Part shown: positions 36,650 to 46,623 of the stretch, in pieces
Numbering within the stretch: position 1 is the first letter of the stretch
Layout of the letters: each line of letters begins with the position of its first letter
The notes under the pieces: generated by a model
What the model saw: only the letters and a program-made list of their open reading frames with translations
Database searches by the model: none
Told to the model about the DNA's origin: nothing
Program-made: the position numbers and the translations under genes
Source of the DNA: Coleofasciculus sp. FACHB-1120
GTDB lineage: Bacteria; Cyanobacteriota; Cyanobacteriia; Cyanobacteriales; FACHB-T130
Direction: 5' to 3'
NCBI RefSeq assembly: GCF_014698845.1
Contig: NZ_JACJTV010000004.1
Span: 124,001-188,000, forward strand
DNA: 64,000 nt

Positions 36650-36873
36650 CCTTGGATTTTGCGCGTATCAACTGCTATAGCGGTTCTAACGTTCAGTAGA
36701 GGCTTTTTGATTGCCATGCCCATACTGATGTATGACACCCAAACTAGAATTCCTATAGACAAAGGGATCGCTTTTAGAGCTTAAATTGCCGAACAGGGTT
36801 GATGCTCTCCGGACGCGATCGCGTTAGTCGTCTACAGTAAAATTGTCAGGAAATATTTGAGGAAAGATCAACA

Positions 36874-37104
36874 ATGTCTTTGCAAGAATTAAAAAATCAA
36901 GCAGATCAATTATCGGTGAGCGATCTCTTGGAATTAGTGAGTGCGCTCATCGAGTCGCTTCGACACGAACTCCACCCCCCCCGCCCTCGTAAAGGCGCAG
37001 CGGAACGATTGATGGGACTAGCGAAAACGGATCGAACACCGCCAACAGATACGGAAGTTGAGGCAATGTTAGAAGAAAGGTTGGTGGAGAAATATCTGAA
37101 ATGA
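36874..37104 (+). CDS. VapB-like antitoxin
   Basis: A 76-residue acidic and helical protein (MSLQELKNQADQLSVSDLLELVSALIESL) with a C-terminal Lys/Glu segment. Its stop overlaps the start of the PIN gene by four bases (ATGA). The order small protein then PIN domain, with overlap, is typical of VapBC modules; the DNA-binding fold was not identified. Confidence 0.75.
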   Translation: MSLQELKNQADQLSVSDLLELVSALIESLRHELHPPRPRKGAAERLMGLAKTDRTPPTDTEVEAMLEERLVEKYLK

Positions 37105-37526
37105 AGGTATTAATAGATACCAACATTATGCTGGATGGGCTGCTGGAAAGAGAACCATTCAATGAGGATGCTAGAGCTTTATTCCAGGCTATCGACTTAG
37201 GGCAGATTCAGGGGTATGTCACAGCAACCACCTTAACTGATATCTTCTACATTGTTAGAAAGCAGACACAGAGCCTTGAACGGGCGAGACTTGCTGTAAT
37301 TGAGACACTAGAAGTTATGGAAGTGTGCCTTGTTGACCATTTGAGATTGGAGAGAGCGATCGCATCTAATTTGAGAGATTTTGAAGATGCACTCCAATTA
37401 GCTTGTGCGATCGCCGATCGTCTTGATGCCATTGTGACCCGCGATTCTCAGGGTTTCGCGGGTGCTACTTTGCCGATTTTGTTCGTCAGTGAGTTACGAG
37501 ATCGTCTGTCGCCAGCCTTGGACTAA
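37101..37526 (+). CDS. PIN domain ribonuclease, VapC-like toxin
   Basis: A 141-residue PIN domain protein. Conserved acidic residues are in [14 protein letters not shown] (first Asp), [13 protein letters not shown] (mid-protein), and VTRDSQGF near residue 115. The predicted function is RNA cleavage that is blocked by the partner. The stop overlaps the stop region of the convergent aminotransferase gene (37523-37526). Confidence 0.88.
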   Translation: MKVLIDTNIMLDGLLEREPFNEDARALFQAIDLGQIQGYVTATTLTDIFYIVRKQTQSLERARLAVIETLEVMEVCLVDHLRLERAIASNLRDFEDALQLACAIADRLDAIVTRDSQGFAGATLPILFVSELRDRLSPALD

Positions 37527-38689
37527 AGTAGCGCTCGCATAAATTTATCTAATCTGTCCATGCCTTTCTCAATCGAGTTCATATCCGTCGCGTAGGATAA
37601 ACGGATGTGGTCATCGGCACCAAAAGCAATTCCTGGAATGGCAGCAACTTGCTGAGATTCTAGTAAAGCATCACAGAATTCTAGAGAAGTTAAACCCGTC
37701 TTGCCGATATTAATAAACAAATAGAAAGCACCGTCAGGCTTGGCGCAACTGAGTCCAGAAATGGCGTTAAGACGTTCTAACATTACCTTTCGCCGTTCGG
37801 CAAAGGCAAGGCGCATTTGTTCCACACACTCTTGAGAACTTTCCAAAGCAGCGATCGCGCCAAATTGTGCAAAAGTACACACATTTGAGGTGCTGTGTCC
37901 TTGGATGGTACTCATTGTTTTAATCAATTTTTCGGGACCTGCGAGATAACCAATTCGCCAACCCGTCATTGAGTAAGCTTTCGCAAACCCATTGCTAATG
38001 AGGGTGCGCTCAAAAATCTCTTGCCCCAGCGAACCAATACTAATCTGTTGCACTCCTTCATAGATAATCTTTTCGTAAATCTCATCAGAGACAACTAGAA
38101 TATCTTTCTCCACCACCACCTCTGCCAATGCTGCCAACTCTGCTGGCGTATAGACGATGCCGGTGGGATTAGAAGGGGAATTGAGGACAAAGAGCTTCGT
38201 CCGTTCGGTACAAGATGCGCGGAGTTGATCCGGCGTAATTTTGTAGCCGGTGGAGGCATCTGTCTGGACAATCACCGGAGTCCCACCCGCCAGAACCACC
38301 ATATCCGGATAACTGAGCCAGTAGGGGGCGGGGATAATCACCTCATCTCCCGCCTCAATCAGCGCCATGTGCAGGTTATAGAGGGAATGTTTGCCACCAT
38401 TGGTAACGATGACATTTTCAGCCATGTAGCTGAGTCCATTATCAGTTTGTAGCTTGCGAGCGATCGCTTGCCTTAACTTCGGTTCCCCAGCCGCTGGGCC
38501 GTACTTGGTCTTGCCCTCGTCTAACGCTTTTTGGGCAGCGACTTTGATATGCGTCGGGGTGTCGAAATCCGGTTCCCCAGCACTGAAACTACAAACATCC
38601 ATTCCTTCCGCCTTCATCGCCTTGGCTTTAGCTGCGATCGCCAATGTTAAAGAAGGCTGTACTTGCTCCACTCGTGCTGCCAGCTTCAT
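37523..38689 (-). CDS. Aspartate aminotransferase-type class I enzyme
   Basis: PLP aminotransferase of 388 residues. Motifs: [69 protein letters not shown] and [18 protein letters not shown] with the Schiff-base Lys. It is of the aspartate/prephenate aminotransferase Ib group, which may act on both. Its start at 38689 is preceded by a GGGG/AAGG-rich ribosome site. Confidence 0.93.
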   Translation of the reverse strand: MKLAARVEQVQPSLTLAIAAKAKAMKAEGMDVCSFSAGEPDFDTPTHIKVAAQKALDEGKTKYGPAAGEPKLRQAIARKLQTDNGLSYMAENVIVTNGGKHSLYNLHMALIEAGDEVIIPAPYWLSYPDMVVLAGGTPVIVQTDASTGYKITPDQLRASCTERTKLFVLNSPSNPTGIVYTPAELAALAEVVVEKDILVVSDEIYEKIIYEGVQQISIGSLGQEIFERTLISNGFAKAYSMTGWRIGYLAGPEKLIKTMSTIQGHSTSNVCTFAQFGAIAALESSQECVEQMRLAFAERRKVMLERLNAISGLSCAKPDGAFYLFINIGKTGLTSLEFCDALLESQQVAAIPGIAFGADDHIRLSYATDMNSIEKGMDRLDKFMRALL

Positions 38690-39006
38690 CCTTACCCCAC
38701 TCGTGAGACTAACTTAGAGAGCCATTGCCAAAGTAACTTAGCTTGTGTGATCGCGTTGCGCTGACTTGCCAGTTCGCACTTGGTAACTCTCTAGTCTTTC
38801 AGAGTATCCTGCAATCAGACTCCAGGTTGGCATTTTTTTTACTTTTTCAACTGAATTCCTGGTTCTTACCCATATTCTGACGATTCACACCCAGGCACAA
38901 AGCCACCAAGGAAACACAAAATTTTCCATTTTAGTGTCTTTGTACCTTAGGGGTTCTTAAAAAACACGCTTTGGGGCTTATCCATCTGGAGAAACAGACC
39001 CCGCGC
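38690..39006. other. Intergenic region with partial dispersed repeat
   Basis: About 317 bases, no gene supported. It contains a degenerate copy of the dispersed repeat (38757-38779). The region is otherwise AT-rich. Confidence 0.5.
38757..38779. repeat. Dispersed repeat copy 2 (partial)
   Basis: GCGCTGACTTGCCAGTTCGC followed by ACT matches the core of the copies at 36579-36614 and 62561-62597, with one or two changes. Confidence 0.6.
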
Positions 39007-40089
39007 TCAAGCAATGGTTACATCTGGTGACAGATAAACATCTTGGATGGCGTTAAATAGCTTCACTCCCTCCTCAAACGGACGCTGGAAGGTTTTGCGA
39101 CCGGAAATTAATCCAGTACCCCCAGCCCGTTTGTTAATGACGGCGGTGCGAATTGCTTCGGCAAAGTCGTTTTTCCCCGATGCACCTCCGGAATTAATCA
39201 ATCCAGCGCGACCAGAGTAGCAATTCAGCACCTGGTAGCGGGTAAGGTCAATTGGATGGTCGGTCGTCAGGTCAGTGTAAACCCGGTCGTGGGTTTTGCC
39301 GTAACTTTCACCTGCGGCTTTGGCAACCGCAGCATATCCGTTGTTACATTCAGGCAGCTTTTGTTTAATGATGTCTGCTTGAATGGTCACGCCCAAGTGA
39401 TTTGCCTGAGCCGTGAGATCCCCTGCCAGGTGATAGTCTTTGTCTTGCTTAAAAGCATTGTTTCGGAGATAACACCAAAGGATGGTTGCCATCCCATATT
39501 CGTGGGCGAGTTCAAATGCTTGGCTGACTTCCTGAATTTGGCGCGTGGATTGATCTGAACCAAAGTAAATCGTTGCCCCGACCGCAGTTGCCCCCAAATT
39601 CCAAGCTTGCTCGATCGAGGCAAACATTATCTGGTCAAATTGATTGGGGTAGGTGAGCAGTTCGTTGTGGTTAATCTTGAGAATGAAGGGGATTTTGTGG
39701 GCATACTTGCGAGAAACCATGCCCAAAACGCCCAGCGTGGTAGCAACGGCATTGCAACCGGCAGCGATCGCAAGTTTGACGATATTCTCAGGATCGAAAT
39801 ACATCGGGTTGGGTGCAAAAGAAGCACCAGCTGAGTGTTCGATGCCTTGGTCTACTGGCAGGATGGAAAGATAGCCAGTATTGGCTAAACGCCCGGTTGA
39901 ATACAGTTGCTGGAGACTTCGCAGCACTTGCGGGTTGCGATCGCTACTGGCAAAAATTCGGTCTACGAAATCAGGCCCTGGCAGATGCAGTAAATTTTTG
40001 GAAATCTTCGCTTTGTGAGTCAGAAGGTCTTCTGCTTCTTGACCAAGATTCGACTCTAGAAAACTGGGCATAGATAGCGTAGTAGTCAT
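39007..40089 (-). CDS. Class I fructose-bisphosphate aldolase (DhnA/FbaB type)
   Basis: Schiff-base aldolase of 360 residues in the DeoC/LacD/DhnA superfamily, acting in glycolysis and the Calvin cycle. The sequence shows [54 protein letters not shown] and [14 protein letters not shown]. It complements the class II aldolase that cyanobacteria usually carry elsewhere. AGGAAA lies upstream of ATG at 40089. Confidence 0.92.
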   Translation of the reverse strand: MTTTLSMPSFLESNLGQEAEDLLTHKAKISKNLLHLPGPDFVDRIFASSDRNPQVLRSLQQLYSTGRLANTGYLSILPVDQGIEHSAGASFAPNPMYFDPENIVKLAIAAGCNAVATTLGVLGMVSRKYAHKIPFILKINHNELLTYPNQFDQIMFASIEQAWNLGATAVGATIYFGSDQSTRQIQEVSQAFELAHEYGMATILWCYLRNNAFKQDKDYHLAGDLTAQANHLGVTIQADIIKQKLPECNNGYAAVAKAAGESYGKTHDRVYTDLTTDHPIDLTRYQVLNCYSGRAGLINSGGASGKNDFAEAIRTAVINKRAGGTGLISGRKTFQRPFEEGVKLFNAIQDVYLSPDVTIA

Positions 40090-40293
40090 AGCCGTTTTCC
40101 TGAAAACTTTAATTTTGGTGGGCAGTACTGATGCACAGAAAAGGGATAATCAATCGAGAGTTTTGTTAGGGTAGCGCGTTTTTCATTTTGAGTTTTGTGT
40201 TTAAAATGCTTTATTCAAAACTCAGCACTCCAATTCCAATTACCGCCTGTCTTTACTTAACGAGAGAACATCCATAAAACCTAGCGTACCGCT

Positions 40294-41412
40294 TCAAGTT
40301 TCAACTTGCTCTTTAGGTGGAAATCCGTGCTGTTCTCTACCCGGTGATCCGTCGTACTTCTTTGATGTTTTGTAAAGTTCAAAGCGCCCATCAGCAGCAT
40401 AGGTTGCATAACGCGATCGCACTGCTTGCATTTCCTCTGGAGTCATCGGCGTGAAACCCCTGGCAATATTCAAGTTTTGGCGCAGCACTTGTAGCGAGTC
40501 AATCCCACTCACCGTGGTCGCCACGGGAAGACTCATAGCATAGCGTAGCGCTTCTTGAACGGTGACAACGCCTGCTTTAATCGGTTCGCCCTCACCGCCG
40601 AGACTTTTCATCCCAATAGCGGCAATCCCACGCTTGTTGAGTTCTGGGAGAACTTGTTTCTCAAAGCTGCGAAAGCTGGCGTCAAAACAATTCAGCGGCA
40701 GTTGCACAGTATCAAAGGGATAATCATAGGAAAGCATTTTCAGGTGAATTGCCGGATCTTTGTGACCTGTAAAGCCGACAAACCGAACTTTACCCTGCCG
40801 CTTGGCTTCATCTAAAGCCTCCATAACGCCCCCTTTCGCGAAATGTCTTTCCGGGTCGTTGTCGTAAACAACTTCATGAACTTGCCACAGGTCGATATAA
40901 TCCGTCTTCAGACGCCGCAAAGATTGCTCTAGTTGCTGCATGGCGACTTTGCGATCGCGTCCGTGGGTACAAACTTTTGTCATCACAAAAGCTTTATCCC
41001 GTCTACCTTGCAGCGCCTTACCCATCCGTTGTTCGCTAACGCCTTCGTTATATTCCCAGGCGTTGTCCATAAAGGTGACGCCAGCATCCAGCGCTTCCTG
41101 AACAATCCGGATCGCTTCTGGTTCGTTTGGAACCCCCAAGTGAAAGCCGCCAAGTGTCAGCGCCGAAACTTCTACGCCAGTGCGTCCGAGTTTTCGGCGC
41201 GGGATTTCGCCTGGTTTTATTGGCGTTGCCTGAGAGGTTGGCGATAGATTTGTCTCAGCATTGACTTGTAGGTGTGGGTGTAGCAAGATGCGATCGGCGA
41301 TCGCTACTCCGGCTCCCAAAACGCCAAGTCGTTGCAGAAACTGCCTGCGCTTCCAGTTCAGAATCTCTGGGCGACGATTCTCGGCTGCGTTATCATCATG
41401 TGCATCTGGCAT
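40294..41412 (-). CDS. Tat-exported aldo/keto reductase
   Basis: Aldo/keto reductase of 372 residues with a twin-arginine N-terminal segment (WKRRQFLQRLGVLGAGVAIA), so it is likely exported folded with its cofactor. The barrel shows RKLGRTGVEVSALTLGG, TFMDNAWEYNEGVSE with the catalytic Asp and Tyr, MTKVCTHGR with Lys, and DLWQVHEV with His. Substrate unknown. A start at 41412 precedes the Tat motif by about 20 residues. Confidence 0.88.
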   Translation of the reverse strand: MPDAHDDNAAENRRPEILNWKRRQFLQRLGVLGAGVAIADRILLHPHLQVNAETNLSPTSQATPIKPGEIPRRKLGRTGVEVSALTLGGFHLGVPNEPEAIRIVQEALDAGVTFMDNAWEYNEGVSEQRMGKALQGRRDKAFVMTKVCTHGRDRKVAMQQLEQSLRRLKTDYIDLWQVHEVVYDNDPERHFAKGGVMEALDEAKRQGKVRFVGFTGHKDPAIHLKMLSYDYPFDTVQLPLNCFDASFRSFEKQVLPELNKRGIAAIGMKSLGGEGEPIKAGVVTVQEALRYAMSLPVATTVSGIDSLQVLRQNLNIARGFTPMTPEEMQAVRSRYATYAADGRFELYKTSKKYDGSPGREQHGFPPKEQVET

Positions 41413-41562
41413 CGGCTTACCCGGCTGATTTCACTCATTTCTTCTTCAGAATTAATATTTTTGTTAGTTTATTTTCACCTGTCTCTAGATAGGTTATTGA
41501 CTATCTCTCAAAAATCCAATTTATAAAAATTTAATCTTTTATCCAAGCGATTAATAACAAAT

Positions 41563-41940
41563 ATGATTTTCCAATGCACCACTGCACTTGTCACTTTGGC
41601 AACCGTTGACCTTGAACTTTTGGTGCCTTTCTATACCAATTTGCTCAACCAAAATCCGAATCCATACATTCCAACTATTTACGCTGAATTTCAATTGTCT
41701 GGATTGCGATTAGGAATCTTTCGACCTAAAGAAACGCACGTTTCCGAGTTTGAATCTACTAAAAGTGGAATGAGTTTGTGTTTAGAAGTGACTGATTTGG
41801 AAGGGGCAATTTCTCACCTAACTGCCCTCGGATACCCACCACCTGGAGAAATTTTTATCGCTTCTCACGGTAGAGAAATCTATGCTTACGATCCCCTCGG
41901 GAATCGGTTAATTCTTCACCAGGCATTTGCTATTTGTTAG
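41563..41940 (+). CDS. VOC family (glyoxalase-fold) protein
   Basis: A 125-residue single vicinal-oxygen-chelate domain: LATVDLELLVPFYTNLL at the N terminus, SGMSLCLEVTDLEGAISHL and REIYAYDPLGNRLILHQ at the end. Metal ligands are not all obvious, so it may bind small ligands rather than catalyse. Function unknown. Confidence 0.85.
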   Translation: MIFQCTTALVTLATVDLELLVPFYTNLLNQNPNPYIPTIYAEFQLSGLRLGIFRPKETHVSEFESTKSGMSLCLEVTDLEGAISHLTALGYPPPGEIFIASHGREIYAYDPLGNRLILHQAFAIC

Positions 41941-42154
41941 GATTTATGACTCTCAGGGCATTGCCTAACCGATGCATCTGTTGTTTTTTCTAGAGTTTTC
42001 CCAACTTCCAAACATCTTTAATTTCATTGCTTCTACCTACGTAGCTAATTTTTCAAGGATGTAGATACATTGCTTGATAATTTATTTAAAATCATTAGAT
42101 AGTGTGAAAATTTAGATTTTATTCAGATTCCAAAATCCAAATTTAAAAACAGGA

Positions 42155-42454
42155 TTACTGTAGGTAAACGGCTAAATCCGAAAAGCTACAAAAACTATAA
42201 ATGAGTAAGAGGATGGAGAGAATCTGCATGATTCGCAAATGGGGCGAGGGCATGAGAGTTTCACGTACCCACATTGACGTCGCAGCTCCGATTGCGAAGC
42301 TTGAACTTAAAACTAGATAAGGCCAATCTCTGGTAACTTCCCAGCTCATCAGTAAACCGATAGATAACCCGGTCATTAGCAACTCGATAAACAAAGGTGG
42401 ATTGTATTGACTAGAAAAAACTAAGGTGCGCCACCAAAATTGTAAAGGTCTCAT
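42155..42454 (-). CDS. Small membrane protein, function unknown
   Basis: A 99-residue protein with about three hydrophobic segments (LLMTGLSIGLLM, YLVLSSSFAIGAA and IMQILSILLLIYSFC). No domain or motif recognised. It lies alone on this strand between intergenic stretches. Confidence 0.55.
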   Translation of the reverse strand: MRPLQFWWRTLVFSSQYNPPLFIELLMTGLSIGLLMSWEVTRDWPYLVLSSSFAIGAATSMWVRETLMPSPHLRIMQILSILLLIYSFCSFSDLAVYLQ

Positions 42455-42574
42455 CGATCAGTTGTTAGTTGTTAAAAGAGCCATTAACGATGAGGCATTA
42501 ACTGTTAGTTCATCGTTAATAAAAAATATCAATACGGGACTATAGCTTAAGATAATCAAAATTAAACCGTTTGG

Positions 42575-43294
42575 CTATCTGCTCAGAGGCGCATCTGGCG
42601 GGGGAGTTCCAGGGAAAATCTGCCGATTGTGCTGTTGCAAATCAGCGATCGCTTCTTGTGTCTCAACTTGGGGAAACTCCTCATAGAAGCGGCTGACACT
42701 GAGGAATGGATCGGGAGTCTGGAGGATAATCACGCGATCGCTCCAAGATAATAGCCAATCGCCCAATCCTATCGGTGCTACCGGGCTGCAAACCCAAACC
42801 GCAGCGGGTTCTTGGGCTTTCAAAGCATAAGCGGCGGCTGCCATTGTCATGCCGGTGGCGATGCCATCGTCAATTAAAATAGCGATCGCACCGCGAGGAC
42901 TCACAGATAAGCAACTAGGGGAAAGCTGACTGTATAGCGCCGCCGCTTTTTCTTGGGCTTGGTGCAGCGCCGCTTCCCGTAGCTGATTATTTTCTTGATC
43001 TTTACGCGATCGCTTTGCCTGGTACCAGATAACGTGCCCATCTGACGTCACGGCACCAATCGCTAGTTCTGGGTTTTCGGGACGGGTAATTTTTTTAGCG
43101 ACAACGATATCCACCGGGCAACCGAGACAGCGTGCTACCGGCACAGCCACCGGAATGCCGCCGCGAGGCAGTGCATAAACGATAGGCTGAACGCTCAATC
43201 CTTGAGCCTGGAGCTGCTTAATCTCTGCCAGAATAAGTTGAGCTAGCTGCTCACCGGCAGTAATGCGATCGCGGAAAATTGGAACAGATGACAT
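42575..43294 (-). CDS. Phosphoribosyltransferase family protein
   Basis: A 239-residue PRTase-fold protein with the PRPP-binding motif ILIDDGIATGMTMAAAA near residue 145 and the GGIPVAVPVA region near 45. Proteins like this are often stand-alone, of unknown substrate, sometimes fused to hydrolases. GGAGGG lies five bases before ATG at 43294. Confidence 0.9.
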   Translation of the reverse strand: MSSVPIFRDRITAGEQLAQLILAEIKQLQAQGLSVQPIVYALPRGGIPVAVPVARCLGCPVDIVVAKKITRPENPELAIGAVTSDGHVIWYQAKRSRKDQENNQLREAALHQAQEKAAALYSQLSPSCLSVSPRGAIAILIDDGIATGMTMAAAAYALKAQEPAAVWVCSPVAPIGLGDWLLSWSDRVIILQTPDPFLSVSRFYEEFPQVETQEAIADLQQHNRQIFPGTPPPDAPLSR

Positions 43295-43530
43295 GGCACC
43301 CTCCAGAAGTTGGCAGTGCGCTCGCCTCTATAATGGCTGATTTTCGCCAGATAAGGCAGGAATCGAGAGTCCATCCAAAGTATGAACTATCCAAGGCAAA
43401 GTGTGAAGCTACTTGCAGTCTGAGAGTAACCGGAAGCTTAGAGAAGCAAAAATCCTTTAGCTTCTAGCCGTGGGGAGTGTCAATATTGTTAGGATTATTT
43501 CGGAAAAACAATAGACTAGCTGCCAAATTC

Positions 43531-44238
43531 ATGCCCAGCGAAGACCAACTCAGCCTTTTTGACACCTCAGGGATTAGCGAATCTGCCACCCCCCAGCCTC
43601 AAGCACTAGAACTGATTCCAACAAGTGCCAAAATTCCCATTCCTGCTGGCACTTATCAAACAATGGCTCAGATGGCTGAGCATTGCAACCAATGCTATCG
43701 CTGTCGATTGGGAGAAACCCGCACAAACGCCGTAGTTGGACGTGGCAATCTCCAGGCACCCATCATGATTGTGGGGGAAGCGCCCGGTCAACATGAAGAC
43801 GAAAAAGGCGAGCCATTTGTCGGTAAATCGGGTCAGTTGCTAGATAAAATACTCGCGTCGGTGCAGCTAGATGTAGAACAGGATGTCTACATCGCCAATA
43901 TTAATAAGTGTCGTCCTCCCGCCAATCGGGTTCCCACTCCCGATGAAATCGCCGCTTGCAAACCGTATCTGTTGGAACAGATTCGCATGGTAGACCCGAA
44001 AATTATCCTATTAACGGGCGCTACAGCAGTGAAAGGATTAACTGGCGATAAAAGAGGCATTACTAAAATTCGCGGCACCTGGATGGAGTGGGAAGGACGC
44101 CTGTGTATGCCGATTCTGCACCCAGCCTACCTGCTACGGAATCCTGCCCGTGAAGCGGGCAGCCCCAAATGGTTGATGTGGCAGGATATTCAAGCAGTAC
44201 GGGCAAAGTTGGATGAAATCCGCAGTTCTCCAGCGTAA
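43531..44238 (+). CDS. Uracil-DNA glycosylase, family 4
   Basis: Fe-S containing glycosylase that removes uracil from DNA. The 235 residues show GEAPGQHEDEKGEPFVGKSGQLL, the cluster cysteines in CNQCYRCRLGE, NKCRPPANR and CKPYL, and LHPAYLLRNP near the end. ATG at 43531 (MPSEDQLSLFD) is preferred over GTG at 43477, whose ribosome site is too close. Confidence 0.93.
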   Translation: MPSEDQLSLFDTSGISESATPQPQALELIPTSAKIPIPAGTYQTMAQMAEHCNQCYRCRLGETRTNAVVGRGNLQAPIMIVGEAPGQHEDEKGEPFVGKSGQLLDKILASVQLDVEQDVYIANINKCRPPANRVPTPDEIAACKPYLLEQIRMVDPKIILLTGATAVKGLTGDKRGITKIRGTWMEWEGRLCMPILHPAYLLRNPAREAGSPKWLMWQDIQAVRAKLDEIRSSPA

Positions 44239-44248
44239 TTTTGTCGGT

Positions 44249-45013
44249 TTACACCAGTCCTTCCTGTTCTAAGGTTTCAATCAGCTGAAGACCTCTGGGA
44301 TCGCCGACTCTCAAAAGCGCAGCTTTTGCATCTTCTCGGACACCCATCTCTTCATCCTCTGCGAATGCCTCAATTAATCCATCAATGGCACCGGCGTAGA
44401 CAGCATTAGAAGGCATTTCGCGGCAGAGTTGTCCTAACGACCAGGCACAGTTGCTACGGACTGCGGCGATCGGGTCTTGCCTTAAAGCTTCAATCAAAGG
44501 TGGAATGGATGCCACAATGGCTTCGTAGCCCAGTTCAGCCATTTGAGCTAACCCACTAGCGGCCCACAGACGCACGGCAGAAATATCGGTTTTCAAGGCG
44601 TCGGTAAGGGGTTCTAACGAGCGGCGATCGCGGCAGTTTCCCAAAGCCCAAACAACGCCTTTGCGGACGTAACCATTCCAATCGTTGTTGAGCTGGGTAA
44701 TCAATGGCACTACAGCGGTAGAACTGGGATTGCGCCCTAGCCCATAAGCAGCACTGACCCGCACCAACGGGCAAGGGTCACTCAGCAAGCGAATTAAATG
44801 AGGAATCGCCCGTTCATCCTGGAGTTCGCAAAAGGCTCGGGCTGCTAGCATCCGTTGCTGCGTTCCAGGAGCCGTTAACAGTGCCAGCATTGCTTCTGGA
44901 TCTGGTTTAGGCTGGCTCTCCTCGTCGGCATCAAGCGGCTCTATTTGATCCAGGGGGCTTTCTAGGTCTATCTCTGGATCGAGTAAGCTCAAATCGTCAT
45001 CGTCGTCATACAT
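44249..45013 (-). CDS. HEAT repeat protein
   Basis: Soluble protein of about 254 residues. After an acidic start (MYDDDDDLSLLDPEIDLESP), HEAT-like helical repeats run from about residue 55 to the end, for example RMLAARAFCELQDERAIPHLI and VRKGVVWALGNCRDRRSLEPL. Related cyanobacterial proteins include bilin lyase chaperones of the CpcE/F type, but the fit is not specific. ATG at 45013 is used; TTG at 45064 is an alternative. Confidence 0.85.
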   Translation of the reverse strand: MYDDDDDLSLLDPEIDLESPLDQIEPLDADEESQPKPDPEAMLALLTAPGTQQRMLAARAFCELQDERAIPHLIRLLSDPCPLVRVSAAYGLGRNPSSTAVVPLITQLNNDWNGYVRKGVVWALGNCRDRRSLEPLTDALKTDISAVRLWAASGLAQMAELGYEAIVASIPPLIEALRQDPIAAVRSNCAWSLGQLCREMPSNAVYAGAIDGLIEAFAEDEEMGVREDAKAALLRVGDPRGLQLIETLEQEGLV

Positions 45014-45199
45014 ATTTGAATAAAGTACCACTACCGCTCCCATTCCTCTAGTCTCTACTGGCAATGCCTGCTTGAGAGAGGCTCGAAAGTTAAGAAAACT
45101 AACATTATGAGTTGCTTGACCCGATCAAAAAGTTGAATTTGGTATAGTACACGACACCAAGAGCCTTCTATTGTGATGCTTGATAATCGGGGGAATAAT

Positions 45200-46579
45200 G
45201 TGACAGACCACCTAGAGCCATATCGCCGGATGGTTCGTTCCATTCGATTCGTTCCCGCCTTGGGACCAACCCATCCATCTCATCAGCAGCCGGTGATGCC
45301 ATTGCCGCCGGTCAATTTATCACTGTCAGTGCCATCTGCCCCTCTGCCTGCTTCTGAAGTTGCCCCCGATCCGTCGGAACACGTTACCGGGTTAGTGCAA
45401 GAGGCAGTGTCGAAACCGACGGTGCTTCCCGTGACCTATGCGATCGCGGAAAATCTCGGCGATCGCATCAGCCGACTGGCTCCTGCCAAACCCACGCGAT
45501 CGCAACCGCCGGAAATTATAGCATTCAAAATTCCCCAGCCTGACCCCAAATGGAAGCCTGCCCCTCCAGTACCTGGTTGGGAGAAGCCAGTAGACGCGAG
45601 TTCTACGGCTCCAACCTCTGTCGCGGCACCGGAAGTTGAGCCACCGTCCAGTTCGGTTCCAGAGAGGGAAGTTGCCCCCGTACCCGAACCCGTTGAGGAG
45701 ACGCCCAGCGCCCTTCCAGAAGCCATCTCTAAAGCTCCAACGACGGCACCGGAAGTATCAGCTCCGACTGAGGAGACGCCTGTTGCTGAGGCTGGGTCGC
45801 CAGAGGAAGCGATCGCGCCGATAGAGGAACCAGAAGATACCCAAAAAGATACCCAACAACCCTCTCTATTAGACAGGGCGGCGGCGGCGCTTCAGGCAGT
45901 AGTATCTGTTTTCGACCAGGCAGATGCCGAGCAAAAAGAGCCTGCTGTAGAACCAGCTCCTCCAGAAGTCGAAGCCGAAACATCAGCGGCTACACCCGCT
46001 CCCGTCGAACAGATCCCCAGGCAATCGGAAGTCGAAACCGAAACTCCAACCGCCGAAACTCCAGTGCCAACCCAACCCGCTGAGGAGACGGCTGCTGAGT
46101 CGTCGGAGGAAGCGATCGCTCCCAAAGATGAACCAGACGCCCCTCAGCCGACTCTATTAGATAGAGCCGCATCGGCGCTTGAGGCGGTGGTATCTGTTTT
46201 TAACCAGCAACCAGAAGCAGACGACCAGAACGAACAGGCTGTAGAATCAGCACCAGAATCAGCACCAGCACCTGCCCCATCTGTCCCAGAATTGGAGACA
46301 CCTCAGATTATCTGTCCCAAATGCGGCGCTCCTGAGATTCGGAAAAATGGGCACTATAAAAACAAGCAAAGATATGTTTGTAAAGACTGTGGGAAACAGT
46401 TTGTTGCCGCTGATGCTGTTGAAGAAGCCGAGGCGCAGAAGCAGGCTTCTGTAACGTCTGAAGCTCAGGAATCGCCAAAGACAGAAAAGACGGACAGCGT
46501 GCCTACCGTACCTGAAAAAGCTTCTAAGGGGAAAGGTAAGAAACCGGCAAAAGGTTTTGGACGACCCAACAAAAAATAG
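45200..46579 (+). CDS. Pro/Ala/Glu-rich protein with C-terminal transposase-like zinc ribbon
   Basis: About 459 residues starting at GTG 45200, which has GGGGG six bases upstream. Most of the chain is disordered Pro/Ala/Glu-rich and carries a tandem duplication: a block with EEAIAPIEEPEDTQKDTQQPSLLDRAAAALQAVVSVF and again EEAIAPKDEPDAPQPTLLDRAASALEAVVSVF. Near the C terminus is a zinc ribbon with CPKCGAPEIRKNGHYKNKQRYVCKDCGKQF, like the InsA/IS1-type transposase N-terminal ribbon. It is followed by a Lys-rich tail (KGKGKKPAKGFGRPNKK). This looks like a domesticated fusion with a nucleic-acid binding tail; no function is assigned. Confidence 0.75.
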   Translation: MTDHLEPYRRMVRSIRFVPALGPTHPSHQQPVMPLPPVNLSLSVPSAPLPASEVAPDPSEHVTGLVQEAVSKPTVLPVTYAIAENLGDRISRLAPAKPTRSQPPEIIAFKIPQPDPKWKPAPPVPGWEKPVDASSTAPTSVAAPEVEPPSSSVPEREVAPVPEPVEETPSALPEAISKAPTTAPEVSAPTEETPVAEAGSPEEAIAPIEEPEDTQKDTQQPSLLDRAAAALQAVVSVFDQADAEQKEPAVEPAPPEVEAETSAATPAPVEQIPRQSEVETETPTAETPVPTQPAEETAAESSEEAIAPKDEPDAPQPTLLDRAASALEAVVSVFNQQPEADDQNEQAVESAPESAPAPAPSVPELETPQIICPKCGAPEIRKNGHYKNKQRYVCKDCGKQFVAADAVEEAEAQKQASVTSEAQESPKTEKTDSVPTVPEKASKGKGKKPAKGFGRPNKK

Positions 46580-46593
46580 CTTTGTTGGTCTTC

Positions 46594-46623
46594 CTTATGG
46601 CTCCGGTTCTTATGGCTCCGGTA
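46594..46623. repeat. 15-bp tandem repeat
   Basis: CTTATGGCTCCGGTT (46594-46608) is followed by CTTATGGCTCCGGTA (46609-46623). The second copy encodes the C terminus and stop of the GNAT gene on the minus strand. Confidence 0.8.

Larger units (their letters stand above)
36406..36873. other. Intergenic region with dispersed repeat and palindrome
   Basis: No gene supported. It holds a copy of a dispersed repeat (36579-36614) and, right after it, a palindrome with a CRP-type half-site spacing (36618-36649). The promoter for the downstream VapBC-like pair should be in the last 100 bases; GAGGAAAG lies about eight bases before its start. Confidence 0.5.
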
